Shown here: piece after piece, positions 9,921 through 19,500 of the stretch | How the letters are laid out: each line of letters starts with the position of its first letter | Position numbering within the stretch: position 1 is the first letter of the stretch | From: Candidatus Vicinibacter proximus | Lineage (GTDB): Bacteria > Bacteroidota > Bacteroidia > Chitinophagales > Saprospiraceae | Direction of reading: 5' to 3' | DNA: 64,000 bases | NCBI GenBank assembly: GCA_016713905.1 | Contig: JADJOE010000003.1 | Span: 2,046,001-2,110,000, forward strand | Notes under the pieces: model-generated | What the model saw: the letters and a program-made list of their open reading frames with translations, nothing else | Databases searched by the model: none | What the model was told of the DNA's origin: nothing | Position numbers and translations under genes: made by a program

Positions 9921-12900
9921 ATGAAGGAAAAGGGTATTGTTAAGTGGTTATTGATTGCCATGTTGGTCGTCTGTGTAGTACAGCTGATGTATTACCTTCC
10001 ATCCATGAGGGTGGAAAGAGATGCAAATGATTATGCCAAGACTAAAAGCACAGGCATCACTGATGAAAATTTGGCTTACCAGGCCGAAAAACAAGCCAGA
10101 ATAGAATATCTGGATTCCATGTCCGACAGGACCATTTTCAGTATTCCTTTACTCAAGGATTATTCTTACAACGACCTGAAAAAACAACAGTTGGCACTGG
10201 GTCTCGACCTCAAAGGTGGTTTGAGCACCATCCTTCAAATTGACTTGAGAGACTTTCTTGTTTCTCTTTCCGGCAACAATCAGGACCCGAATTTTAAAAC
10301 TGCTCTGGACAATGCCAATGAGCGGTTGAAGAACAGTCAAGCCGATTTTATCAGCTTGTTTGTAGATGAGTATAAAAAAGTATCCGGTGGCAAAAATCTT
10401 GCTTCCATATTCTCCAGAAGTGCGACGCTTAAAGACCAGATCAACATCAACTCAAGCGATGCTGATGTGAACCGGGTAATCCGCCAGATGGCAGACGAAA
10501 CGGTAGATCTTACCTTCAAAAGAATCAAGGATCGTATCGACAAGTTTGGTGCCATCCAGCCAAACATTTCCCTTGATAAAACAAGAGACATGATTTTGGT
10601 GGAGTTGCCGGGAATTGACAATCCTGAAAGAGCGCGCAGATATCTTCAGGCATCTGCCAAACTTGAGTTTTGGGATGTTTTCAGGGTGAACGACCCGGGG
10701 ATCTTTGATGCTTTTGTAAATGCAGATACCAAATTAAAACAATTGGCTTCCGGAGATACCTCCAGTGTCGAGAAGAAAAATTTCAAACTACAAAACAGAT
10801 ACAATTACACCAGAGACTCTTTGGGTAATATATTAGACTCAACACTTGCCGGTGTAGACACCATTCCAGACAATCTAGACCCATTGGGTGATCGCGGACC
10901 ATTGTTCGCTATATTCAGTCCCAATGGTGCTTCTCAGCAGGGTTTAAGTTATGCTCCTGCAGTCATGGGGGTTGTGGAAAAACAAAACAAGGAGAAATTT
11001 CTTGCCATGATCAACAGGGCTGAAATAAAATCTTTGTTTCCTACAGACCTTGAAATCAGGCTTGCCGCAAAAGCATCTAAAAACAGCACAACCAATGAAA
11101 CTACCAATCAGTATGAGGTGTATGCCATCAAGAAGAGATTGGGCAGTGAAGGAGCAACTTTGGACGGAGAACGCGTTACAAGAGCATTTGCCCAACCGGA
11201 CAACGTTACAGGAGGTACTGTCGTGAGCTTGTCTATGGACAGCAAAGGAGCTAAAATTTGGGGTGACATGACTACCCGTGCAGCTCAGGACAACAATCGT
11301 GAGATTGCCATCTCCCTCGATGATGAAGTGGTTTCCTGCCCTAGAGTAAATGAACCTATCCTGGGTGGAAGTTCTCAGATTTCCGGTAACTTCTCCATTG
11401 ATGAAGCAAAAGATTTGGCCAACATTCTCCAGGTTGGAAAATTACCTGCAAAAACGAGAATAGTTCAGGAAGCATTGGTTGGACCATCCCTTGGAAAAGA
11501 AAATATTGAAAGGTCCCTTTGGTCCATCTTAGGTGGATTTTTCCTCGTATTGTTGTTCATGTTGATTTACTACACCGCAGGAGGTTTTGTGTCCATCATA
11601 GCGCTTTTCCTAAACATCGTCTTCATTCTCGCTGCATTGGCCTCCTTTGGTACCGTATTAACCTTACCGGGTATTGCAGGGGTGGTTTTGACAATGGGTA
11701 TGGCCGTGGATGCCAACATCATCATTTACGAACGTATTAAAGAAGAGCTCTACGCAGGCAGAACTTATCTGCAATCCATTATAGAAGGTTTTAAACATTC
11801 TCTTTCTGCCATCATAGACTCGCACGTTACGGCCTTGCTATCTTCCATTGTACTCTTCTACTACGGATTAGGTCCGGTAAAAGGATTTGCCCTGGTTTTG
11901 ATCATTGGTATCATATTCTCGGTATTTACCTCGGTATTGGTTTCGCGTTTGATCATCGACTGGTGGTCCGGCAAAGGAAGAACCATGTCTTTTGCCTCAA
12001 AAATGACTGCTCATGCTTTTAAGAATTTTAATTTTGACTGGGTAGGTAACAGAAAATATGCCTACATCTTTTCAGGAATTCTTACGGTCATTGGATTGGT
12101 TTCCTTCTTCACCAGAGGTTTTGAATTAGGTGTGGAATTTAAAGGAGGTTATTCCATCAATGTGCATTTTGACAAAGACGTTGATGTTGAAAAATTAAGA
12201 AACTCTTTGACTAAATCTTTTGAAGGAAATCCGATTGTTAAAAGTGTGGATACTAAAAATACTTTTAACATCACCACTTCCTACTTAATCAACGACAATT
12301 CCCCGGATGTAAACAACAAAGTAAAAGCAAAATTGCTGGAAGGTGTGAATGAAGCCATCGGGTCACAAATAACCACGGAAGAATTCAACAATCACGATGG
12401 AAAAGGAACTCATATCATCTCCTACAGTCAGGTAGGACCGGTTATTGCCGATGACATTAAGAATTCATCTTTGAAGGCCATCATATTCTCGTTGATGATC
12501 ATATTCCTGTACATTTTTATTCGTTTTTACAAATGGCAATACAGTGCAGGTGCCATCATTGCATTGGCGCATGATACATTAGTGGTGTTGACTTTCTTCT
12601 CTTTGTTCCATGGCATTTTACCTTTCCCGATGGAAATTGATCAGGCGCTCATTGCAGCGATCCTCACGGTCATTGGTTATTCGATGAACGATACGGTAAT
12701 CGTTTTTGACAGGATTAAAGAATACCTGAAAATGGATTCTGACAAATCCGAAAAAGAATTGATCAATGCCGCCATCAATACCACCTTGTCCAGGACCATC
12801 AATACTTCCCTCGTAACTTTGCTCACCATCGTAATCTTATTCTTCTTCGGTGGAAGCAGCATCAGAGGATTCTCATTTGCATTAATGGTAGGAATTATCA

Positions 12901-13016
12901 TAGGAACCTATTCTTCCATTTTTGTGGCCACTCCAATTTTGGTAGACCTTTCAAAAAGTCTAAAAATCAAAGCGAGTAAAACACAAAAAATTGGAACCAA
13001 AGTAGCCAAAGTATAA
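9921..13016 (+). CDS. secDF: Protein translocase SecDF fusion
   Basis: A 1031-residue fusion of SecD and SecF, the usual form in Bacteroidota. The SecD half shows a first membrane segment (about residues 8-26), the GLDLKGG signature (94-100), a large periplasmic P1 region with the Bacteroidota-type insertion, and a six-helix transporter block. The SecF half begins near FNFDWVGNRKYAYIFSG and shows GVEFKGGYSI and the second transporter block. The protein uses proton-motive force to pull exported proteins through SecYEG on the periplasmic side, so it serves the many exported proteins of this genome. A strong terminator follows. Confidence 0.96.
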   Translation: MKEKGIVKWLLIAMLVVCVVQLMYYLPSMRVERDANDYAKTKSTGITDENLAYQAEKQARIEYLDSMSDRTIFSIPLLKDYSYNDLKKQQLALGLDLKGGLSTILQIDLRDFLVSLSGNNQDPNFKTALDNANERLKNSQADFISLFVDEYKKVSGGKNLASIFSRSATLKDQININSSDADVNRVIRQMADETVDLTFKRIKDRIDKFGAIQPNISLDKTRDMILVELPGIDNPERARRYLQASAKLEFWDVFRVNDPGIFDAFVNADTKLKQLASGDTSSVEKKNFKLQNRYNYTRDSLGNILDSTLAGVDTIPDNLDPLGDRGPLFAIFSPNGASQQGLSYAPAVMGVVEKQNKEKFLAMINRAEIKSLFPTDLEIRLAAKASKNSTTNETTNQYEVYAIKKRLGSEGATLDGERVTRAFAQPDNVTGGTVVSLSMDSKGAKIWGDMTTRAAQDNNREIAISLDDEVVSCPRVNEPILGGSSQISGNFSIDEAKDLANILQVGKLPAKTRIVQEALVGPSLGKENIERSLWSILGGFFLVLLFMLIYYTAGGFVSIIALFLNIVFILAALASFGTVLTLPGIAGVVLTMGMAVDANIIIYERIKEELYAGRTYLQSIIEGFKHSLSAIIDSHVTALLSSIVLFYYGLGPVKGFALVLIIGIIFSVFTSVLVSRLIIDWWSGKGRTMSFASKMTAHAFKNFNFDWVGNRKYAYIFSGILTVIGLVSFFTRGFELGVEFKGGYSINVHFDKDVDVEKLRNSLTKSFEGNPIVKSVDTKNTFNITTSYLINDNSPDVNNKVKAKLLEGVNEAIGSQITTEEFNNHDGKGTHIISYSQVGPVIADDIKNSSLKAIIFSLMIIFLYIFIRFYKWQYSAGAIIALAHDTLVVLTFFSLFHGILPFPMEIDQALIAAILTVIGYSMNDTVIVFDRIKEYLKMDSDKSEKELINAAINTTLSRTINTSLVTLLTIVILFFFGGSSIRGFSFALMVGIIIGTYSSIFVATPILVDLSKSLKIKASKTQKIGTKVAKV

Positions 13017-13038
13017 TTCACTAAGTTATATACGATCC

Positions 13039-13077
13039 AAAAACTCCCGATCTGAATAAGGTCGGGAGTTTTTTTTT
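13039..13077 (+). terminator. Rho-independent terminator after secDF
   Basis: Arms aaaaactcccga (13039-13050) and tcgggagttttt (13062-13073) are perfectly complementary over 12 bp, with an 11-base loop, and run into nine Ts. It lies 22 bases after the secDF stop. Confidence 0.9.
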
Positions 13078-13190
13078 CGATGATTTCACAAGGTCAATTT
13101 TTCTTTATTTGTATCCGTACAACAATTTCGCAATATTAAACTGGAGCTTTCCAAACACTATGTTAATTCTCATTATCTGATTATTCCGTT

Positions 13191-13345
13191 AGCCGCTTTC
13201 GCGCCTGCCTGCCGACGCAGTCAGGCAGGGTTCCATCACTTATCGTGCTGTCGCACGATACTCTGCTTAACGCAGAGATCGTTCAGTCATCCCAGCGTCA
13301 AACATTACGTTTATTTAAAGTAGTACCAATTAAAATGTACGTGAA
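13191..13345 (-). repeat. Palindrome-rich dispersed repeat, copy 1
   Basis: Read on the minus strand, this stretch contains ttcacgtacattttaattg, then cgtaatgtttgacgctggga, then ctgaacgatctctgc, then several hairpins: tatcgtgc/gcacgata with loop tgtc, and cctgcctg/caggcagg, ending in gaaagcggct. The same modules recur at 53847-54025 in the other orientation and partly at 55714-55770. It is intergenic, between the secDF terminator and the convergent FemAB-like gene. It looks like a REP/BIME-type element; it has no coding frame. Confidence 0.75.
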
Positions 13346-13471
13346 TTTCAAGCTAGGAAGCTCGAAATAACCACGGTTGTTTGATACCCTCCAGTTTCAA
13401 AGTAATTTCGCTTACAAAAGGTGAATTTTAAAAAAAAATGAATTCCATTTAGTTTAAAAATTTCTTCCATA

Positions 13472-14350
13472 TCAGCTGAATAAACTCCAACTATGTTCAT
13501 AATAAGGAATTCTTGCAGGACCAAAACCTTCAAAAAATCTTCGTACGCCCGGAATGTCCGAGCCCTCAAAATCAAGTATCTTATGGGTGGCAGAATACTT
13601 TTTAATGAGTTGATCAAACAAGGCATACATGGCTTTTTGCTTTTTGCCTGCTTCTGAATTAAATGAAATCAGATAACTGATTCTGCTTCCATCATCGGTA
13701 AACACCCCTATGCATAGAAGTTTATGATCTGCAGAGCGTACACCCAGCAACCATCCACTTCCATTCGAAATCAACCAATTCAAAAGTTTCTTAAATCTTA
13801 TAAGATTGAATTTTTGAAGATAAGAAAATTCTTTTGCATGTACATCCAACCAAGTTTTCAATTCATCCACTGACACAGAATAATCAAAATAAAAATCACT
13901 GCTGTTTGCCTTTTCTATACTTCGCTTATGATGTGCAGAAAAACCATTGATTCCATTTTGTGCATAACTGTCCATATCAAGAATCAAATTGGTTCGCTCT
14001 CTAGCACCCTCAAAAAAAAATGGAGTTTGGACAGCACCAAAATAAAACCTTTTCTCTAAAGCAGATTTCCAACTCCTCCAATCAGATTCCGAAGGAATGT
14101 TTTTACCAATGATGTTTAACTGCTGACAAAAATCCTGCCGGTACACTTTTGCAAGACCAAAATACTTTCGGTTATAAGCTACAGGAATTCTTTGATTGGT
14201 TTGCTTGTTAAAAAATGCCCCCCAGTGATCACAACTAATGTCCAAATATTCTGAATGCCATTCTATTTTAGATTCAAAACTTTCTTGCAGGACCTCATTC
14301 CATTCAACAGTGTTAATTTGCTTACGCGATTTCCATTCCCACATGTTCAC
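13472..14350 (-). CDS. FemAB/GNAT-like acyltransferase-fold protein
   Basis: A 292-residue protein with no signal peptide. The C-terminal half (from about residue 120) looks like the acyl-transferase fold of the FemAB/BioF2-like group: NGFSAHHKRSIEKANSSDF, then a long helix and a beta core WLLGVRSADHKLLCIGVF, and the ending LDFEGSDIPGVRRFFEGFGP, which is characteristic of Bacteroidota homologues. The acceptor is unknown. The start is GTG at 14350 overlapping the upstream stop in GTGA, with an ATG two codons later (14344) as alternative. The overlap means translation is coupled to the O-methyltransferase gene. Confidence 0.7.
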   Translation of the reverse strand: MNMWEWKSRKQINTVEWNEVLQESFESKIEWHSEYLDISCDHWGAFFNKQTNQRIPVAYNRKYFGLAKVYRQDFCQQLNIIGKNIPSESDWRSWKSALEKRFYFGAVQTPFFFEGARERTNLILDMDSYAQNGINGFSAHHKRSIEKANSSDFYFDYSVSVDELKTWLDVHAKEFSYLQKFNLIRFKKLLNWLISNGSGWLLGVRSADHKLLCIGVFTDDGSRISYLISFNSEAGKKQKAMYALFDQLIKKYSATHKILDFEGSDIPGVRRFFEGFGPARIPYYEHSWSLFS

Positions 14351-14985
14351 TTTTTAATTGCCAGTGTAAGCCCATCTCTCAAAGGTAAAATGAATGCATC
14401 CCAATCTCCGCTTTCACTTACCAAGGAATTAAAGTGATCCAGCACTGTAGTTTCCTGATCCTTATTTTCATCCAGTACTTTTCCATACCAAAGTACATTA
14501 TCCGCAATCAACAAAGCACCCTTTTTCATCAGCGGAGAAACCAGCGCGAGATATTCCGGATATTGTTTCTTGGCTGCATCTATGAAAACTATATCAAATT
14601 CCAAATCAAGATTACTAATTCCTTTAAGGGCATCTTGTTTATGAAAAATTATTTTGGAGGCCAATGGAATTTCTTTTTTTACAAATTCAATGATGTGATC
14701 ATAGGTATCCACAACCTCGAAGGTGTGCAACAGGCCATCCTCGTCTAATCCTTCCGCCAAACACAGCGCACTGTAGCCGGTAAATGTCCCAAGCTCTAAG
14801 ATACATTTTGGTTTTTTTAGCTTTGACAACAGACTCAACAACCTACCCTGCGAACTGCTGCTCATCATCTGTGGTGACAAAGTTGATAAATGAGTTTTTC
14901 GTTCCAACATTTGGAGATAATCGGGTATTGGCGAACTTTTTTGATCGCAATATCGCATGAGTTCAATTCCTAAATCTGCTATCAT
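14347..14985 (-). CDS. Class I SAM-dependent O-methyltransferase (catechol-OMT-like)
   Basis: A 212-residue O-methyltransferase of the methyltransf_3 family. SAM-binding motif I is ILELGTFTGYSALCLAEGL (about residue 60). The metal-binding aspartates lie in FDIVFIDAAKKQYPEY and ADNVLWYGKV, as in the cation-dependent caffeoyl-CoA/catechol group. Substrate is not determinable. It is the first gene of a two-gene transcript, and its stop overlaps the start of the FemAB-like gene. Confidence 0.92.
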   Translation of the reverse strand: MIADLGIELMRYCDQKSSPIPDYLQMLERKTHLSTLSPQMMSSSSQGRLLSLLSKLKKPKCILELGTFTGYSALCLAEGLDEDGLLHTFEVVDTYDHIIEFVKKEIPLASKIIFHKQDALKGISNLDLEFDIVFIDAAKKQYPEYLALVSPLMKKGALLIADNVLWYGKVLDENKDQETTVLDHFNSLVSESGDWDAFILPLRDGLTLAIKK

Positions 14986-15064
14986 TTATTACAAATTAAA
15001 TTTCTTCAGTATGAAATTAATTCATGGAAATAGATTTAAGCTAGCTAACAAACCAGACAACATT

Positions 15065-18000
15065 TTATCTCACCACCGTGATGTCTCCATAATATTTCAG
15101 TATGGCATCTCCATTTTTAACTTCCAGGTAATAAACATAGACTCCGGGATTCACTTTTACATCCTTGAAAGTGCCGTTCCATCCCTGAGATGGATCATCT
15201 GATTTAAAATTGCTGTGATCAAAAACTGCTGCACCCCAACGATCCATGATCAACATGCGCTGCACCAAAACATCTCCTGTGTTACTCACCGGATAAAATA
15301 CATCATTGGTCAAATCACCATTAGGACTGAAGACAGATGGAACAAAAACTTTTACATCTGTGGTCACTTTAATTTTAATCACTGCTTCATCCGTACAACC
15401 ATTCTCATCCGTTACGACTACTTTGATTTCCTGATCTTTGTTGGCTGTGAGTATAGGATTTGGACAATCACTGCAACTCAGTTGATCAGCAGGAGACCAA
15501 ACAATAGATTTGGGATTGCTACTGTTCTTAATGATTAGATTCAAGGTCTGTTGTGTACCGGCCTGTAATTGAATTTCCGGTATGAGATCCAATTCCACTC
15601 CGCTGGTAGTGATGATGTTGATGGTTTGATCAAACGTACAACCATTCCGATCCTTGATTTTAATCTGGTACATTCCTTGCGGAAGTCCGTTGAAATCCGG
15701 ATTGGCCTGGAATGTTTTTCCATTGTCAAATGAATATTGGTACGCGGGCGATCCTCCATTTATTTGAGTCACCACAATTCTTCCATTGTCCAATCCGCAA
15801 CTTGCATCCGTCCTGTCAATGAGTGCGGATCTTATTCTTGCAGTATCTTCTACCACTTCAACTGTTTTGGTAGTGGTGCATTTATTCCGGCTGAGTGTGA
15901 CCACACAAGTGTACAATCCGGGTACGGTCACTGCAAATTGCGGTACACCGCTTCTGAAGCCATTTGGCCCAGTCCATTGGATGTTGAAGCCTTGAGGATT
16001 GATCTGCGCTCTAACAGGAGCTGATGACCTCAGACAAGTAATAGAATCTGCCAGCAAATCTACAGTAGGCGCCAAGGTATCAACACCAATACTTAGATTT
16101 AAAACACGCTCGCAATTTAAATTATTGGTAATGGTGACCTGATACGTACCACCACCGGATACGACCGGATTTTTATCCGTGCTAGAAAAATTATTTGGAC
16201 CGGCCCAATTAAATCGCAAGGTATTGTCTAATGCGATCAGATTCAAATTGATCATTCTCCTGTTACAGGTGATGGTATCGTTTCGCAGTTGGGCATCGGG
16301 TAAAATTCTAAAATCAAAAACACGAATGGTATCGGTTCGCTCACATCCGAAAGCATTGGTAATTTTTACCGTATACAATCCTGCTTCGCGAACTTTTGCA
16401 GAATCTACATTACTGGTAAATCCATTTGGGCCGGTCCAGTTAATTGAACTGATATTCTGCATGCTGCTGACCAATAAAACGCCTTGATTATTTCTACAAC
16501 TTAAAGAGTCTACCAATTTCAAATTGATATCCGGTAAGTCTCCAAATTTTGCAAGATACAATTGCGAGGTAGCTTCACATCCATTCGCATCAATCACTTT
16601 CAAGATATAAATTCCGGAATCCTGAACAACAGGATTTTGTTGCATGGAACTAAAATTATTTGGGCCGGTCCATTCATAACGGACCCCTTGGGTGCTGGAT
16701 CCACCTTGCAGGTTGGTCTGAAGTTTATTGCAATTTAAAGTATCCCCTTTTGTAAATACATCCGGCAATACATCTTTTTGAAAAACATAAACATTTTCCA
16801 CCGTTTTGCAACCGTTGGGGCCTGTAACTTCTATGAAATACCAACCTTCTTTTGTAACCGGCGTTATTGCCTGAGTGGACGTGAATCCTGAAGGCCCTAT
16901 CCAAATGAAACTGGTATTTGCACTGATGGACTTGATGCTGATGTTCGCAGTGGTCTTACAAGTGATGGTGTCGGCAGCTATGGCAACGGTCGGTTTGACC
17001 AAATCTTCCAGAACTTGCACAGTATCTGAGTTCTCACAACCATTTTTTCCAATAATTTTTAAAATATAAATCCCTCCCCGATTAATCAGTGGAGCAGATT
17101 GAGATGAAGAAAAATTATTTGGACCGGTCCATGCAAAGGATGTTACCTGAGGATCTGCATTTACGCTTGGTACAATTCCATTGTTGAAACAATTGATGGT
17201 ATCTGCATCCAGACTTAAAGCGGGTAAATTTTTATCTTCTGATAAGAGTATTGCTCCGGTTTTAGGACAACCATTTTTACCGGTTACGACCACTATGTAT
17301 TCACCCGGATTGTTCACGACCGGATTTCTTAAATTGGACGTATAACCATTGGGGCCACTCCAACTGTACTTCAGTTGATCATCTGTAGACACCTCTAGTT
17401 GATGATTCAATTTGATGCAATCCAATGTGTCATTTATGAGCACTAATTGTGGAGTATCCAGATCTTTATAAATTTTGACCATGGCAGAATTCAGACAACC
17501 ATTTGGCGCCTGAACGATGAGTATGTAATCTCCGGAATCAGTGACAGCATAACTGCTGTTATTTCCTAATATTCCCGTAGGTCCTAACCAGTCAAATCTG
17601 GCACCGGCGGTATTACTGGTAGCAGATATTTGCACAGATGTTTTTAAACAATTTAAAGTATCGCTGTTGGAAATTCCAAGATCCGGAATGGTCTTGTCCA
17701 TGGCCACATAAACTGAATCAAAACCGGGACATCCTTCTTTTGTCAACAAACGCACAACATACCAGCCGGAATCGCTGACTGATATTTGCTTTTGTGAAGA
17801 AACAAAACCATTCGGTCCACTCCATTGCAAGGTACCTGTGGTGTCTGTATTTTTTAGTTTGACATCCACCATTGAATTTCTGCAATTAATGGTATCGGTT
17901 ATAAAATCTACCGGAACGCTGGATTTAAAATTCACCACAAAAAAGGAATCTGTTTTTTCGCATCCGGTTGAATCTACGACACGCAGATAATGCCATCCTG

Positions 18001-19489
18001 TGTCTTTTACAAAAATGCTTTGCTTCGATATTTTATTTCCACCGGGATAGGTCCATTCAAAACTTGGTTTTGCACTGACGGAATATCCGGTGATCAAAAC
18101 AGAGTCTTGTCCGCAACGGATGGTGTCACCATCAATGGATAAATCAACATCTGTCCTTAGGTCTTTGACAGTTACTTTTCCGGTGGCTTTACAACCGTAA
18201 TCATCTGTGATGGTAATATCATAATCGCCCGGTTCTGTAATATTGAAATCCGTTGATTTGGTGTAGGTGTACCCGTTGGGGCCGGACCAATCAAAAGTAA
18301 CTCCGGGAACTCGTGATTTCGCATCAATGGATCCTTTTGGATTTTTACAATCAATGTCTGTTGCTTTGAGTGTCAGATCAGGTGGCTTCACACTTCCTCC
18401 TACGGTAACGCTCACTTCTTTGGTGCAACCAAAAGGGCCGAGCACTTTCAATTTATAAGTTCCAGGTGCATCAATGACTGCTTTATTGGTTTTATCACCG
18501 CTTACAATTTTTCCATTGGTGGTCGTCCATTCGTAGGTGATTCCTGCTCCTGAAGAGGAACCTGAGCCATCCAGTGTAAGTGGTCTGTTATTGCAATCAA
18601 TGTCATCCGGTTGTGCAATGTCCGCCATGAGTTCATAAACGGTGACCGTGACTTCATCTTTTTCTTCGCAACATTCGATAAATGAAATATCATCCAATCC
18701 ACACAAACTGAACATTCCTGTACCTCCATAATTTGCGAAACAAATATTTGCGGAGGTAGAAGCCCCGGAATTCCAGGTAAAAGTTCCGTCATTCTCCAGA
18801 CACAATCCGCTTAATGCATCCACCTGCCCAATTAAATTTCCATTGATCTTCACACCAATTGAGGGTGGAGAACCAAGCAAATAAAGGATTCCAAAAACCT
18901 TGAAGTAAATTTTATAAACTGTATTGGGATTTACGGTAACAGTTTGACAAAGTATATTTACTGCAGGTCCGGTAGGCGTAATGGCCATGGTAAATGCTCC
19001 GATGTTTGGGTTGCAACCAAATGCAGTGGCAATCTGCGGCACCGACATCACCATATAACCACCCGTGGACATCACAAAATTGTTGAGGTTGGTGTAAGGT
19101 GTATAGGAAGAAGTAGAGGGTGCGATGCTGCCATTTTCAAATCCGCCGTTGAGAAATTTGTTGCCTGACATGCCTCTTGCAGTCAAGGTGTAGGTCGTGG
19201 TGGACATCGGATTGGCAACCGGATTAAGAACATTCGGGTTGCTCAATCCATCAGGCGGTTCCCAGGTATAGGTACTAAATCCGCCGCTTATATTTGCGTT
19301 GAGCTGTTTTCCGACCCCTTCACAAATAGTGATGTCAGGGCCTGCATTGACCACAATATTACAACCATTTGGCATAGCGGTTTCCGATACAGGTTTTACA
19401 AACTGCTCACTCCTAAATTTTAATTGTGCTCCAGCCTGGAAAGAAAAAAATACTGCACACAGAATTAGTATCCAATTACACTTCATCAA
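15065..19489 (-). CDS. Giant Ig-repeat surface protein with T9SS type B (CHU_C) domain
   Basis: A 1474-residue secreted protein. It has a signal peptide (ending FQAGAQ), a short Cys-containing domain (NAGPDITICEGVGKQL), a lectin- or jelly-roll-like domain (about residues 110-270), then about eleven Ig-like repeats of about 83 residues. Each repeat carries a D-x-[IL]-x-C motif and a W-x-GPNGF-type loop (for example FAWTGPNNFSSS, INWTGPNGFTSN). A SprB-like repeat precedes the end. The last about 90 residues are a gliding-motility-associated C-terminal domain (VFVPSVFSPNGDLTNDVFYP, DRWGAAVF, GVYVYYLEVK), the T9SS type B sorting signal. It is probably an adhesin or cell-surface filament. It lies 11 bases downstream of its paralogue at 19501-23898. 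Confidence 0.93.
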   Translation of the reverse strand: MMKCNWILILCAVFFSFQAGAQLKFRSEQFVKPVSETAMPNGCNIVVNAGPDITICEGVGKQLNANISGGFSTYTWEPPDGLSNPNVLNPVANPMSTTTYTLTARGMSGNKFLNGGFENGSIAPSTSSYTPYTNLNNFVMSTGGYMVMSVPQIATAFGCNPNIGAFTMAITPTGPAVNILCQTVTVNPNTVYKIYFKVFGILYLLGSPPSIGVKINGNLIGQVDALSGLCLENDGTFTWNSGASTSANICFANYGGTGMFSLCGLDDISFIECCEEKDEVTVTVYELMADIAQPDDIDCNNRPLTLDGSGSSSGAGITYEWTTTNGKIVSGDKTNKAVIDAPGTYKLKVLGPFGCTKEVSVTVGGSVKPPDLTLKATDIDCKNPKGSIDAKSRVPGVTFDWSGPNGYTYTKSTDFNITEPGDYDITITDDYGCKATGKVTVKDLRTDVDLSIDGDTIRCGQDSVLITGYSVSAKPSFEWTYPGGNKISKQSIFVKDTGWHYLRVVDSTGCEKTDSFFVVNFKSSVPVDFITDTINCRNSMVDVKLKNTDTTGTLQWSGPNGFVSSQKQISVSDSGWYVVRLLTKEGCPGFDSVYVAMDKTIPDLGISNSDTLNCLKTSVQISATSNTAGARFDWLGPTGILGNNSSYAVTDSGDYILIVQAPNGCLNSAMVKIYKDLDTPQLVLINDTLDCIKLNHQLEVSTDDQLKYSWSGPNGYTSNLRNPVVNNPGEYIVVVTGKNGCPKTGAILLSEDKNLPALSLDADTINCFNNGIVPSVNADPQVTSFAWTGPNNFSSSQSAPLINRGGIYILKIIGKNGCENSDTVQVLEDLVKPTVAIAADTITCKTTANISIKSISANTSFIWIGPSGFTSTQAITPVTKEGWYFIEVTGPNGCKTVENVYVFQKDVLPDVFTKGDTLNCNKLQTNLQGGSSTQGVRYEWTGPNNFSSMQQNPVVQDSGIYILKVIDANGCEATSQLYLAKFGDLPDINLKLVDSLSCRNNQGVLLVSSMQNISSINWTGPNGFTSNVDSAKVREAGLYTVKITNAFGCERTDTIRVFDFRILPDAQLRNDTITCNRRMINLNLIALDNTLRFNWAGPNNFSSTDKNPVVSGGGTYQVTITNNLNCERVLNLSIGVDTLAPTVDLLADSITCLRSSAPVRAQINPQGFNIQWTGPNGFRSGVPQFAVTVPGLYTCVVTLSRNKCTTTKTVEVVEDTARIRSALIDRTDASCGLDNGRIVVTQINGGSPAYQYSFDNGKTFQANPDFNGLPQGMYQIKIKDRNGCTFDQTINIITTSGVELDLIPEIQLQAGTQQTLNLIIKNSSNPKSIVWSPADQLSCSDCPNPILTANKDQEIKVVVTDENGCTDEAVIKIKVTTDVKVFVPSVFSPNGDLTNDVFYPVSNTGDVLVQRMLIMDRWGAAVFDHSNFKSDDPSQGWNGTFKDVKVNPGVYVYYLEVKNGDAILKYYGDITVVR

Positions 19490-19500
19490 CTCTTCGTTTT